DNA of 64,000 bases from Oxyruncus cristatus (GCA_013399855.1 VXAY01004719.1:186001-250000), one strand, 5' to 3'. Shown: positions 36,551 to 49,480, counted from the stretch's first letter. A program made the numbers and translations. The notes: generated from the letters alone by a model not told the origin.

Positions 36551-38219
36551 CTGTGACTGATGAACATATAAATAAAACAATTATTAGGCCATAAAAACAA
36601 AGAATTGCAAACTTTGTTCCTTCATAGTTTTCTAGTCTTTGGAGAAAGCAGCAACTTTTAAAGACTATTGGAAGAAAAAGGCGTAGATAATGAACTCCTA
36701 CGGTATGTTAATCTCTCCTGATTCCCCAGCAGGTACAGCAATTTAAATACAGGTCTAATCATTGTGATCACTGAAACTGTGGGTGGGAAAAGGGACAGCT
36801 ACGAACTGACAGAAATGTTCTTATCCTTGCAGTTATGGCTTCACTGGGTTTGTTCAACAAATAAGTCATTGCACACTTGTCTTTTGCAAGGGTGGTGTTA
36901 ATTCAAAGCTGTACGAGTACTGCCCTGCTGCAGCTGCAGAGCACCAGTGCCTGACCTTGCAGGGCTACTTTCCTAAATGCTCATCTTTGCTCTCTGGGCT
37001 TACGCACGCTCTACTCATTGGTGATAATACTGGCAAAGTATCATTTGCTTCATGCTACCCCTGGACCATTTTGCTGCTTCTGGATTGTCTCCAAGCGCAT
37101 GACATGGTACACCAATACCCTGTGACTTCACTCCCTGCTGCTGCTTGTCCATGTACGGAGATATCCGCATCCCTTCTCCCTGAGGTCTGTCACTATGAAG
37201 TTCCCAAACTTAAAACTTTCTAGCAGTTCCCAGCATTCTCCCTCATCACTGTCACTGTCACCATCTTTCCCCAGGGTGTGTGTGGTTCCTAATCAAAGGC
37301 CATGTTTCCGATTTGGAGACTAAAGAAAATAAAGAGCAGGCCCCCACTCCCTTGTAGAGGAAGGGCAGATAGGTAAAGAAGGAGGAAGCTGAGGGAAGTG
37401 AGATAAGGCTTGTGCAGCTAAAGAAAAACACACGGCCCTGCGAGCAGCAGAGCAAATTAAAATTGAGCTTACTGAAGATTTAAATTTTGAGGAAAGTATG
37501 CCTTTGTGGATGCTCTGGTTTCTAATCAGAGCTGAACTAACCCACCAGTCCTTCATTTTCAGAAATACTTAGAAGTTCTCCTTTACTTGGCTGCATATTT
37601 TCATGAAATATGGGGAAAATTAAAATTCTTAAGAACTGCACTCCTCTTTTCCATGTGGCTGAAATTAGCCAATTCCTTCAAAACATTACCAGGAAAAGGC
37701 AGAAATATGTTGAGAAGATCATTATGTACACCACACTTTCCATGGAAATCGGGCTAAAATTAGATTGATCTTTGCTGCATTTGGGTATTTTTCTTAGGAA
37801 ATCTGGCTCATGATACTTCAAAGTTCTCCTCATGCCCAAAGACAAGGGTGAGCAAAGGACTGTGCAAGTTTTTCAAAGGCTCAAAACAACTCAGAAGGGT
37901 GTGCAGGGAAGTATGTTCTAGAGTCAGTTGTCATGGAGGGACCACACGACCTCTCCAACCCCCTTTTATGCCTCACAGATCTGGGCTGCTACTCACACCT
38001 ACTCTCTTTGCATTGTACACAGAGAACGCTCTCTTGCTGTTATCCTATGCTGCAGAATTGAAATCTGAACACTGACCTCCCTCACACTTAATGGTGGTTG
38101 GTACAACTCATCTGGTATTTACAGTGCCCTGCATAGTTTTCTGCTCCCATGTAACTTACGAATAATCCATATCACTGGGCTAGTGCTGTAGAAATGGAAG
38201 AACTGGCATATGCTTATTC
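36551..38219. other. Unassigned stretch
   Basis: No gene or repeat recognised. A 12-bp palindrome CTGCAGCTGCAG lies at 36,928-36,939 in a GC-richer patch (36,900-37,200). Open frames at 36,957-37,223 (plus) and 37,258-37,556 (minus) have no domain. Confidence 0.45.
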
Positions 38220-38812
38220 CACAGAATCACAGAATCATGGAATCACAAAGTCAGTTAGGTCAGACAAGACCTCTGAGATTGAGTACGACCTGTGACTGAG
38301 CACCACCATGTCAGCCAGACCATGGCACTACGTGCCACATCCAGTCTTTCCTCAAACATCTCCAGAGATGGTGACTCCACCACCTCCCTGAGCAGTCCAT
38401 TCCAATGTTTACTCCCCCTTTCTGTGAAGAAATTCGTCCCAATGTCCAACCTAAACCTCCCCTGGTGCACCCTAAGACTGTGTCCTCTCATTCTTTTTCT
38501 GGTTGCCTGGGAGAAGAGACCAACCCCCACTTGGCTACAACCTCCTTTCAGATAGTGGTAGAGAGTGAGGTCTCCCCCAAGCCGTCTCTTCTCCAGACTA
38601 AACAGCCCCAGCTCCCTCAGCCTCTCCTCACAGGACTCATGTTCCAGACCCTTCACCACTTCCATTGCCCTTTTCTGGACTTGCTTCAGCACCTCAGTGT
38701 CCTTCTTGAAGTGAAGGGCCCAGAACTGGACACAGCACTCACAGTATGGCCTCACCAGTACTGAGTACAGGGGGAGAATCACTTCTCTGCTCCTGCTGGC
38801 CACACTATTTCT
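38220..38812 (-). mobile_element. CR1 LINE, 5'-truncated, minus orientation
   Basis: The 3' end lies at the left: CAGAATCACAGAATCATGG (about 38,222-38,240) is the antisense of the CR1 tandem tail, followed by the antisense of the terminal AGGTCTTGTCTGACC block. The coding part reaches 38,803 and the truncated 5' end is near 38,812. Same subfamily type as the 11.4-kb copy by shared blocks, but shorter and more diverged. Confidence 0.95.
38255..38803 (-). pseudogene. CR1 ORF2 C-terminal fragment
   Basis: An open frame of 182 codons on the minus strand starting [10 protein letters not shown]. It carries the [18 protein letters not shown] and Gly-Val-Gly-Leu-Phe blocks shared with the 11.4-kb copy. 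A small in-frame deletion is seen near Gly-Asp-Leu-Thr-Leu-Tyr, and the last third diverges. It lacks the endonuclease and RT active sites, so it is not functional. Confidence 0.8.
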
Positions 38813-41800
38813 GATACTTTAGAGCACTGGTAGTGATTCTTGCTGTATGGAAGATTTGTAATAGTAAAAAACAAGAAGAGGTCTGGCTGGAGCATACTTA
38901 ATTTCATACATCTCAGGAAACTACAATATTATTTGAGAAATTCTTTCTTCTAAGACCTAGCTGAAAAATTATTTCAAGGATAAAGGCTCCCAAGATTTTA
39001 TTCCCGGAATAAACTTCTCAGTCATATCCAGTAACAGGAACCTGACTTCTCTTAAAAATTATCATTACTGGCAGACAAAGCAGTAATGACTTTGTGCCCA
39101 CCCTAAAGACCTGTCTGGGGTTAAACAACAGTATTTTGGTTCCTGTATTCTAGGAAGTTGCAATCTTTTGGGACTTCTCCTTTGTCTTAAACTCGCAAAT
39201 AGGAGTCTCTAAAAAGATTCAAGGAATATTCGGAGCAAAGTCCAAATCTGTTTTATTATGTTCCAGGGAGTATGCCATTCCCTACTAGTAATGTGGTTTA
39301 TGCTGTGTGTGCAATAGTATGCATAGACTGGACTGTGATCTTGATGGTATATGCTAATCTCAGAAAGTTACTGGCAAGAGACAAAATTAATGGGAGTGGG
39401 AGAACACGTAGGCAACAAGGGCATGGAAAAGGGAGTGAGAAAGATCTTTGAGTGTGTTTCCCCTCATTCTTCATGTGGGAAATATGCCATTTCCACAACC
39501 CATCTGGATTTTCCAGGAATACATAAACTCTGTTTGATAGCAACAAGTACATAGTAATTGCATTTTCATTTCAGCATGCCAATAACAAGCATTTCTAAGC
39601 ATTTCACTGTACAAAGCTGGCTTTGCAGGAAATGATTACTAAAAATAATCAAGCTCATTTACATTCATTCTCATGTCATAGGAAAACATGGTGGATGTGT
39701 CTGCAGTGCTGGCAAGTGCTGTGGAGCATGGAGGTACTTGAGTTCAAGACAAGTCCAGTTCAGGGAGCAGTCCAGCACCACTGCAAAGAGCTCAGTGCAA
39801 ACAAGAAGTCATTAATAACACAGAATCTGAATGTTGAGTTGAGTCTAGGGCAGTGGAAACAAGACCCAAGTGGTAGTATAAAGCCACTGTGGTCTCTCCA
39901 CAAGGCGTTGTATTGGAATTAATATGGGTTCTTGGTAGCTAGAGACCATAGGGCTTGAAACACTGGCCACTCCCAAGGCAAGTCAGGGCAATTTTAGGGT
40001 TGGCTTTACCTTGTTTAACCTTAAACAATTAACAGTGCAGTGTTTAGCTTCAGGTAATCATCTGTGGCATGATTCATTTGCCTACCTATAGGCATAAATG
40101 TTGTGTTAGAAACCCTAAGCTATCATGCCTGACTTCCTGCAGCCACTTCTAGGGAGTGTGAATCATCTGTAGCATGAGACCTGACACCCAAATAAGAAAT
40201 AGCAATGGATTGTGTGGTTCCTCTGCTACAGTTCTCAGGAGTATATGCATGATAATTACTGATTTTTTATAATAATTCTGTTTGCGCTATTGTTATAGAA
40301 GAGGCAAGGAAGCTTGGAAAAACCAAAATGCTCTGAACCTGGATTGCACTGGTTGGTATGTTGGACATCAGAAAAACACTGATGGTAGTGTCAAAAGGTA
40401 GTGCTAATGGTAGATTTATTCTACTCGCTGAAGCAGAAAAGTCCCATCCTGAGCGTTTGGTGTCATCTCCACTCCTTGGAGGCTGTCTGCCAAAAGTCAG
40501 ATCCAGAGCTCTAGATAAATTTTTATCAAAGCAATGACAATCTGCCCAGTGTCAAGTCATCCTGAAATTTCAAGTAGATGCAGTATTTGCATTAATTCCT
40601 AGTCTAAGCAGCCTTTTTGTATTTCAGTGAGCCATTCACCATCTTAGTATTCCTCATCCAGAAATAGGGAGGAGACTCCTGCATTTGTTCCTCTGTGCCT
40701 AGAACACATTAAGACTCCTTTGGGATAAAGATCCTGCTGCAATCCACCATGTTTTCATTATTTCATTATGTATTCATCAAGCCTAGCTATCCACAGTGCT
40801 CTGATGTATGTCAGGAGGCTGCATGGTTTGTCCCTGTGATGGTACCTGTCAGAAACATCCAGTTCACAGCTGTCATACAGCATATGCCATCTGCTTAGAC
40901 AGCTGGGCATTGAGCTGTGCAAGAGCAAAGAAAAGGACAAGAAAAAGTCAGATAGCTTTGGGGGAGACACTGAGCTTAAAAGAATTTTCCTACAGGAATA
41001 CAAAAAAAATCATTTTAGTCTCTTCACCAAAACTGTAGATTATTTTTTTATGCCTTAAAATATTTAATGAGTACTTGTATCCACATCTCTTCAGTATCTT
41101 GAAGTTTACTGCGAGCACTTTATTTACTCTTTATAAGCAGATCCAGTAAAGGGACTCCTTCAATTTGCCGTTGTGTAATAGGTCTAAAGCAGTGGTACCA
41201 AAAACCACCTCAGAGAAAAAGTACCTGCTATGACTGGTTGAAAACAACTGAATTCTGGGAAGAGATAAGGGTAAAATGCAGATTTCTTATGGCTTGGTTT
41301 ACAAAGTGGCCCTTGGACGTGTGTCAGCAGATGTGACGTGTATTCAGAAATGACAAGTCACTGCACTCAGGCTGCTTTCCATGACAGCCAGCAATAGCAG
41401 ACTGTGTTAGGATCAGCAGCAAGACAGCACCAAGGCAGTACAGGATCCACACAGAGTATTGCATGTTGCTTGTCCAAAGTGCTCCTTGTACAAGCTTAAG
41501 CAGAGGGAACTTGAGGAGGTTTTTGCCTGAATATGAAGATTTATTTTTTTAAGGAAGGAGGATTGGATTGGAAAAGTTTTCTCCCTTCTACTAGAAATAA
41601 ACATTAAAAATAAGTCAACATAAAGAAGACAAACACTGAAAAAAATGGGGAATTCATAGCGTTAATTTTCAGAGAAAAATTGACTTAATAGTTATTACTT
41701 ATATAATTAGTGCAATCAGTTGAACTTCTGACAAAAATAAGTCTTTGTGAATTTTTTGTAATGTCAGAAATATATGACATGGCACAGACACAAAATATTC

Positions 41801-42290
41801 TTTTAAAGTGGAAGTTAATATATATTGAACTTCTTTCCTGAACAATGAGGCTTTGCCAAACCAGATCTTTCACTGAAAAATTGATCATTGAAATGATTTT
41901 CGAGGAAATTCTAAAGGAAAAGCAAGTCTATACAGAAAAGAAATCTCCAGTCTAACTGTATCAGACACAACATCTGGCACTGAAAGCTGTCAAAATGTAG
42001 TTCACCTTAGGGGAAAATTGTCCAGATGCAGAGAGATGTTTCACTGTATAATGACATCTGTTATGCAAACCAATATTACAAACTTAAATCTGAATCTGTT
42101 AATGGGTTAGACAAAAATTAAGCTGAACTAAATGATAAGGAACAATTTAAGATTACAGTCTTAATTAAATGGAAGATAAATGGTTTTCCTCCCGAACAAT
42201 TGATTAAAAAGTAGGATCTGACCAGAACAAAAAAATGCAAACACATCAACATACAGGATTTAGGAAAAATGTATGCTAAAATGTATGCTA
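38813..42290. other. Unassigned stretch
   Basis: AT-rich, no recognised gene. A 52-bp open segment at 39,682-39,733 (plus) is framed by an AG and a GGTACT donor-like site but is too short to support. 42,040-42,220 is very AT-rich and includes a POU-like TTATGCAAA at about 42,060-42,068 and several TTAATT cores. Confidence 0.45.
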
Positions 42291-42893
42291 TCGAACTGTA
42301 TCCTGGGCTGCATCAAAAGAAGCGTGGCCAACAGGTAGAGGGAGGTGATTTTGCCCCTCTGCTCTGGTCTTGTGTGACCCCCCTTGAGTACCCAGCTCTG
42401 GGTCCCCAACACAGGAAAGACATGGACCTATTGGAGTGAGTCCAAAGGAGGGCCACAAATGTGGTCAGAGGGCTGGAGCACCTCTCCTGTGAAGACAGGA
42501 TGAGAAAGTTGGTGTTGTTCAGCCTGGAGAAGAGAAGACTGGGAAGAACCTAAAGCAGCCTTCCAGTACCTAAAGGTGGCTACAGGGAAGCTGAGGAGGG
42601 ACTTTTTATGAGGGTATGTAGAGATAGGACAAAGGGGAATGGCCTTAAACCGAGTCTAGATCTATATTAGATATTAGGAAGAAATTCTTTACTGTGAGGG
42701 TAGTGAGGCACTGGCACAGGTTGCCCAGAGAAACTGTAGATACCCCGTCCCTGAAGGTGTTTAAGACCAGGTTGGATGGGGCTATGAGCACCCTGGTCAA
42801 GTGGTAGGTGGTGGGTTGGAACTAGAGGATCTTTAAGGTCCCTTCCAACCAAAACCATTCTAAAATTCCATGATCCTGTGATTCTGGTAAACA
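42291..42893 (+). mobile_element. CR1 LINE fragment, second avian subfamily
   Basis: Begins with the ORF2 block TATCCTGGGCTGCATCAAAA (42,299-42,318), continues through the GACATGGACCTATTGGAG and TTCAGCCTGGAGAAGAG blocks, and ends with TTCCAACCAAAACCATTCT and a GTGATTCTGG tail. The ORF2 blocks differ from the 11.4- and 38.2-kb copies (lysine/serine-type 'Gly-Cys-Ile-Lys' region), so it is another subfamily, close to the CR1-Y type. Frames are broken by stops and short deletions. Confidence 0.9.
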
Positions 42894-43464
42894 TTAAGTG
42901 AAGCAAGCAAAAGGCATTACTGCTTCATTTGAAGGTGGATCATTATGGATGTACCCTGATAGATCTCAATGGCACTATGATATTTGCCTAAAGCTTTCTG
43001 GACTAGGTGATACAAATGGAGGACATAAGTCTACATGAAAATTTTGTTAGAGTCTAAGATAAATAATCAGATTTTTATGGCTTTAAGTAAAAAATCATAG
43101 CAATGAAAATCTGCTGCTAGATCAGTCTGTGCAGAAAGGAAAATACTAACACTCAGAGAAAGTGTGTACTTGAGATAGAAGATAACTAGGCTTGTTTATA
43201 TAGCATTACCCTTGTCTTTAATAATGGGAAAGATGAGAGGAGGCTTAATAGGAATGAGTATTCAAAAAGGAAAATTCCAATAGACAAAGATGAAAAAAAA
43301 AATCTAAATTCAGTGTGCTGAAGCTTCTGGAGCAGACTGATCTTCAGCCAGGAAGTACTAGCATGTACTTGTGAAATCACAAGTCCTGCAGCAAAGCTTT
43401 TCCAAATGATCCTATTCATCTGTGGCTAGTGCATTAGCATTAGAAATCAGAAAACACAGCACTT
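42894..43464. other. Unassigned stretch between two CR1 copies
   Basis: AT-rich. It could include further decayed 5' parts of the old CR1 that follows, but I could not see a match. Confidence 0.4.
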
Positions 43465-44450
43465 GTATTTTGAAAAGAGAAAAATGACCCATGCAGTTAC
43501 AGGACTATCAGCCTGGTTTGCAGTGTATGTAAGATATTGGAACAAATTATGGAAGAAAGACTACCTAACAAATTGAAGACAAGCAGAAAATGGGATACAA
43601 TGTAACCTGACTTCACAGCAATAACTTTTGGCAGACAAACTTGGTATCTTTCTGTAATATATTGGTCTATGTTCAGACGAAAGAATGAGATAAAGACAAC
43701 ACAATAAACCTTCTGCTAAACCTCACATATATTCCAAGGAAAAATTGTTGTGCTTAAGGCAAAGACATGGAAATTGTTACATTTAGTTTTAGAAAAAGAC
43801 CTGGCTCCAGGGTAGGTAACAGCAGCTAACACTGAAGACAAAGCCAGCAAAAGGCTGGTTCTGAGTGGAATATGATCAAGATCAACCATTATGTCAATTC
43901 TGCACAATACCAGAGCACAAAAATTAATAATAAAAGTAATTAATGACACAAATTTGGGAGGTGATGTTAATAGAAAGGAGGGTTAGAATACCATATAGGA
44001 GGAACCTGATAATATTGAGCAATGAAGCAATAAAAACCAGATTAAATTTAACATCCTGAGGTGCTAGGTCAGGCACATAGACACTAATAAAAAAGACTTG
44101 CTGTAAGCTAGAGGCTGAACTGTGATAATGTGAGGAGAGGAAAAGACCCAGACTGGAAATAATAATTCACAGTTAGACCATGAGTCATCAACATGATTCA
44201 GCCACACAAAGGTTGATGCAATTGTATGACATATCAGGAATGATATTTCCAGTGCATGGACAGATGAGAAGAGTAAACCAATGCGGATTATACCTGAAGC
44301 ATGACACAAACCCAGCCACTTACACTCTATATGGTCACTCACCATAAATATCAATGGGATTAGAGGATCTAAACAGGCTTTGTTAGCCAAAGAAGAGAGA
44401 GGAAAAAAAAGGGACATAGAAATTCAGGCATGAAATTAGTAAGATAGTAA
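43465..44450 (+). mobile_element. Very old CR1 copy (pre-avian, turtle/crocodile-like type)
   Basis: Blocks in the expected order on the plus strand: TTACAGGACTATCAGCCTGG with AGATATTGGAACAAATTAT (43,497-43,557), which is the N-terminal RT region; AATGACACAAATTTGGGAGG (about 43,943-43,962), which corresponds to the Phe-Ala-Asp-Asp-Thr catalytic box followed by Lys-Leu-Gly-Gly; then TGCTATAAGCTAG-like (44,100) and TCAGGAATGATATTTCC blocks (44,232-44,248) of the C-terminal region. The copy is riddled with indels and has a large internal deletion between the two RT parts. These blocks resemble CR1 types abundant in turtles and crocodilians rather than the typical avian ones. End points are approximate. 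Confidence 0.6.
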
Positions 44451-45439
44451 GATACTGAATAGACCTGCAAAAATCTGTCCTCTACCCCTAACAAAAAAAG
44501 GATGTAGGGCACTGTCTGCAAGAAAAACTCCTTAAGGGCAGAGTACCAGGTAACACAGGCACAGGAAACACCCTTCATGTGCATGCCCAGGAGATCTTGT
44601 AATGTAGCTACTTGGGGTAACAGGAGACCTTTTGGTCTCTTCTAATAAATTATCAACCTTTCCTCAGCTAAATCCACACGTATCTGGAAAGGAATGTTGC
44701 CAGAGTAGGATTTGCAGGTTTTTACTTAAAGCTGGATAGGATCTAGAATTTGAAGCTCTAATTCTCATCTCGGATGCTCTTCAGGGGGTTTCCTCAGGGA
44801 GGCAGAATCGGCTATTCACTCAGTCTTTTAAACTCCACAAGAAGAGAGTGGTTTAGGAATCATAGCTTAGATAAAGCATATCAAGATAAAGCCAAGTGGC
44901 TTTATGACACATGAAGGAGTTTTAAAGTTTTTAGTTCTTACTCCAAGCTAGGTATCTCCCTTCTCACTTATGCTTTGAGAGGAGGAGGAGGTGTCAGGAA
45001 GCAAAATGGATATACCACAGAGAGCCTAGAAGAGGCCTCCTACCTCTACCATCCAGAGCAGCCAATGTGTGGGAAGAACCATAAAGCCTTAAACTCCTGT
45101 CAGAGATGGAGATGGGGTGAGACCTGCACACACATCTGTGACAGGGTAGCACTGCAGCTGGCCAGCAGCAGCAATCTTGCACTCTTAGCACCACATAAAA
45201 TGCTCAGAGCGTGTAGTGCACACCAGGCAAGGAGTAAACACTTCTCTTCTATGGTGTGGTTCAATCTAACCAAATACTCTTCCATCAGCAAGAGGCAGGG
45301 ACAAACTGGGTTTTGGAGCTGTCAGAGCAGTTCTTACTAGCTTGGTAAAGGTTTATGCTCCCAAACCTTTCCCAAGGATGCCATGTCCCCCCTCCTAGCT
45401 TCTCAGAAGAAAGTTTGACACGAAGGTGCCATCAAATTG
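44451..45439. other. Unassigned stretch
   Basis: No recognised repeat. The open frames at 44,975-45,340 (plus) and 44,994-45,291 (minus) overlap in a GC-richer patch and have no domain. Confidence 0.45.
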
Positions 45440-45670
45440 CCAATAATTAATTTTATGTTGTGCTTCCTGGACTCATTTTTACTGATTTTGCTATTGCAAG
45501 GCATACACTTTAAGGCTCATGAGTGACAATTCTTGTCACAAGGAGCAGATCTCTGATTAATTCTTTCTGCTCTAGATTAATTTGCGTGACAATAATTTGT
45601 GGCAAAGATTAATCTTTCAGGCAATTACTGTGACAATTTTCTCCACAGAGACAAGCCATCACACTTGTGC
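45440..45670. promoter_or_regulatory. Candidate enhancer with SOX-dimer-like palindrome
   Basis: A repeat-free stretch with dense transcription-factor-like motifs. GTGACAA-TTC-TTGTCAC at 45,523-45,539 is a 7-bp inverted repeat with a 3-base spacer whose inner part, ACAAttcTTGT, resembles paired SOX sites. Homeodomain-like sites follow: TGATTAATTC (45,553-45,562), GATTAATTTG (45,575-45,584), and the palindromic GATTAATC (45,607-45,614, bicoid/OTX/PITX type); two more TGACAAT copies lie near 45,588 and 45,631. No open frame. Such clusters are typical of conserved developmental enhancers; conservation was not tested. Confidence 0.3.
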
Positions 45671-48600
45671 TGCTTTACTCTGACCTTGTTTTTTGACTTT
45701 TGGAAAGTTATTGTTCTCTTAAGATTCATTTTACCCACCCCTGAAATCTGTATAAGTCATCTGCACGGGGTGCTTACTACATATTGCAGGACATGGGAAC
45801 TTAATGAACTGTGAGATGATCAGAGGGAAAAAGATGATTGGAAAACAATCTGGGATATTCAATAAAAAAGGTAATAGCCATAACTTCACAAATATTATGG
45901 TGAAAAGCAAACCAAAACATAAAGGAAAAAGAAATTGCCTGGGAGAAAAGAAATTGACTGCTTTTTCTGGAAGATTTTTGGTTGTTTACTTCTAAAAACT
46001 GAGGTTGTTTCATAAGTAATTTTGCACATTTTGATGAAATCTGCATCCAAAATTTCATAAAAAGAGTTAATGAAGTGATCAAACCTCTATCTCTAGCAAG
46101 TAAACAATATTAATGGCACTGAACAAAGTTAATATGCTTTTTTTGGCAGAACTGTGATGCTGACTATGCAAACAGTATCTTGCAAAAATATTGTTTCAAA
46201 ATGGTTTTTAATTAAAATTATTTGTAACATCTCATAAACATTGGTGTACACAGTCACTTTTGAAGCACACGTAATCCCTTCTCCACATAAAAAAATTCAT
46301 TATGTTGAGGCAGAGTTATTCTTAGACACAGGGAGGGTGTGAGAAGTATGATGGAGAAGACAACTTTTTCTGTTAACAGACTCCTGCTCTCTTCTCTATT
46401 TTTCATATTTGAATAAAAATATACCCTGCAGTTACCGTTCCTGGTCAAAACTTCGTGTCTAAAGGGGTACCCAACTGCTGATAAAAGGAGCTGGCTCCAC
46501 AATGCACAACACAGAACAGCAAAGTGTATAGGATTCCTCTTTCAAAAGGACAGCCACATTGTTAAGGACCCTCCAATGAGGACTGTCATTTACAGGCAAG
46601 GAATATCCCACAGCTTCCTAACCTGGACCTAAAATGATTTTCTACAGCTGAATTTCCAAACTATTTTCTGTTTTATAAGAGGTAGATTTCATTAGACTGT
46701 AGGGTAGAGGTAGTGAGACTGAAACTCAGATTAAAACAAATTGAGAAGAACCTGAAGGAATTCAAGCATCCAATCCCAAGAACATGATCTTTTCCTTTTT
46801 TATTGAAAAGCCATATCCAAGGTGAAGGTTTGTAAGGGAGACCCCACGCCCTTACCTTCAGGAGGCCTCTGCTGGTGTTGTACATCCTGAGTGTGCAAGG
46901 CTTGGCCATGTTTTCTCTGAGGGATAAGCATCCTTGCAAGAGCCTCATGGTCAAGGTTGTCTTTAAAGCTGGGGAGGATCCAGATCCAGAGCTCCTGCAT
47001 GACAGACCAACCAGGTAGGGCTGATGACACCGCCACTGCAGACCACCGATGACAGGTCTGAGCTGTTCCACTTGTAGTCAGCTGCAGGTCTAGTCCCAAG
47101 GACCTCACGTCTCCCAGCTCTGGATGGGGAGTGAAGGGTCGTACATCAAACCAACATCCATCCCGCTGGCAGTGTTAGCTCTGGTTGCACAGTCTCTTCA
47201 TGGATTACTATGCTCCTGTGGCTAATGGGACTGTGATGAAGTCAGAAAAAATCATGCCTGGTTGCAAACCATGCAAAATGGCATACTATCAACAGAAGTA
47301 CTGTGACTTGTATGACAGATCTGACACAACCCCCCCACCCCATATTTTCAACAAATCAGAGGCTACAATCTGAAAGAAGCTATTTCTATATCTGGACTGA
47401 AAGTTAATAAGCCTGATACAAAGTATGAAAAAAGAAACGTGTTTGGAAATTAAAATCTTTCAAGAATCATTAAGTGTAGACATTTGGGTTTTCCAAAGGT
47501 CATTTACACTAAAACTAGTTTTCCAGTGCAAAGCTTTGGCAACCACTTTAAGCCATAAAACATTTGATGCTGATGATGTAACCAAGGAAATCTACATGAA
47601 ATATTTTTCTGTGAAATGTTATCTTAGTCCTTACTTCAGCTTAAAAAGGACAAGCAATAAATCTCATACACCTCGAATTCTGCAAAGCATTGGATGCTGC
47701 AGTTAAACAGGTCACTGCAGATTAATTCATGTTTTGACAGGAAGGTGCTACATGGGACATGATGGGAGGGATACTACAAGAGGAAATTTTGACTGAGTGG
47801 GGTTCCTGATGAAGTTCCTCAAGAACCAGCCAGAAATAACAGAGTGATCAGAGCACAGTTTCCAGGTCCAGGGTGACTCTAAGGCCTTTTGGGAGGCAGT
47901 CACTGAAAGACAGCTTCAAAGTTAAGCTGGATTGAAGTGAGATGTTTCCAGAAAAGAATAGGGAATTATCCCTTCCACAGTTTAAGGTAACAGTGACACC
48001 CCCCTTGGATCTTGTATACAATCAGAACTTCCATGCTTAAGACAATAAAAGGAGAGCAGATGCTGGAAATTGTCCACAGACAAACTTCCAAGGGGAAGTG
48101 GCAGGCTGGAACGGTGCTAAAAGTTCTTCATATTTAAAACATTGTATGATCACATCCTTACAAATGCAGGGTTTATATGAGTTATAGTCCATGTAAGATG
48201 AGTGCTGAGCTTTGACTTTGGTCCCACTATACTGCTTAACATAGATTTCAATGTGCCCTAACCTGCAGAAGAGACCGGTCAGTCATGCCATGGCTGACAT
48301 CAGTACTTAGGTCCATGGGCTCCTTCCCAGAAGGCATTAACCTTAATTGCCACAGAATGCTAGAGTTTTCATATGAAGCTGGACTACATACAACCTACAT
48401 TGTCACATTTAGTGTGCAAAGCTTAGGGCAAGGAACACACTTGAACTGTACCCACACTTTAGTGTGTTAAAAAGCAGTCTGAAAAAGTCTAGAATGCTTA
48501 GTTTGTCAAAACAAAGGCTATTTCCTTTTATAAAAGACAGTACTTAAATGTAAAGAGAGAGCTGAGACTGGCTAGACCTTTTAGTCTACTAATAAATCTT

Positions 48601-49480
48601 ACAGGATCTTCAGCAACCAAAAAATAGAAATTTGACTTAACTGTCATCTAGAAAGTAGACAGGGAAAAAGTCATGCCTTTGTCATGCCATGCAGTCCTTC
48701 TTGCAGCCTGTCTGCTTTCACTTTGCAGCTGTTGAAATGTCCTTGTGTAGTTGTCAGTGATTGTACAGAGAAATTATTCCGGTCCTGTTACAGTCCCTCA
48801 ACACTAGACTATCATTTAAAAAATCAATTGCTCCAAGCAAAAAAGTGTGGCTGTCCTAAGAGACACAAAACAAAGATTATGCTATGTCAGCCAGGCAGAG
48901 TTTGCACAGCCCTGGTTTGCCTTGCCCAGTGGCTGGGTGTGCAGTTTCTTAGGCTGCTCTTCTGAGGATTTTTAATGATATATGCCAAGCTGGAAAGGAA
49001 TATAATGTTTGCTACCTAGTAAAAAAAGTCTATGAGGATAAGTCAAGATCACTCATTATCAGGCTTGCTAATAACTCTGTGAAGAAGGTCCACTGGGGGA
49101 GACTACCTCCGGCAGGTTTGTCACTTGCCATGTTGTGACACACTGAAATGGTTTGTAGCTTAAACATTGTTAAAATCACTGAAAGACTTATCCACTGTAA
49201 CAAACTGTGCAAAGAAGCAGCTGCTCACTGAAGCCCACCCCTCATATGCCTAATATAGAATCTTGAGGTAAGGGTGATATTATTGTCCAATTATCCCAGG
49301 AGAGGAATGTATCCACAAGTGTGAGTGTCTGGAGTGCTCACGGCTCAGACAATCCAGGTCCAGCTGACAATGTGCAAAGTAAGCACCCAGGTGCTCAGGG
49401 CATGCACACCCACCACCTTTGGCTACAGGCTGGCTGTTGAACAAGGTAAGGAGAGAGGCAAATCATGTGAGGTGGGATAG
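45671..49480. other. Unassigned stretch, one GC-richer island
   Basis: No recognised gene or repeat. 46,790-47,180 is GC-richer with two overlapping minus-strand open frames (46,673-47,071 and 46,800-47,108), no domain; it may be an unrecognised repeat. The last ~150 bases before 49,480 may belong to the retroelement whose LTR follows, since they end in a purine-rich GAGGTGGGATAG. Confidence 0.4.

Noticed and set aside
38292..38764. Plus-strand frames of 87 and 119 codons
   Set aside because: Antisense shadows of the minus-strand CR1 copy.
39682..39733. Possible 52-bp internal exon with flanking AG and GT
   Set aside because: Too short, weak polypyrimidine tract, no partner exons, no recognisable protein.
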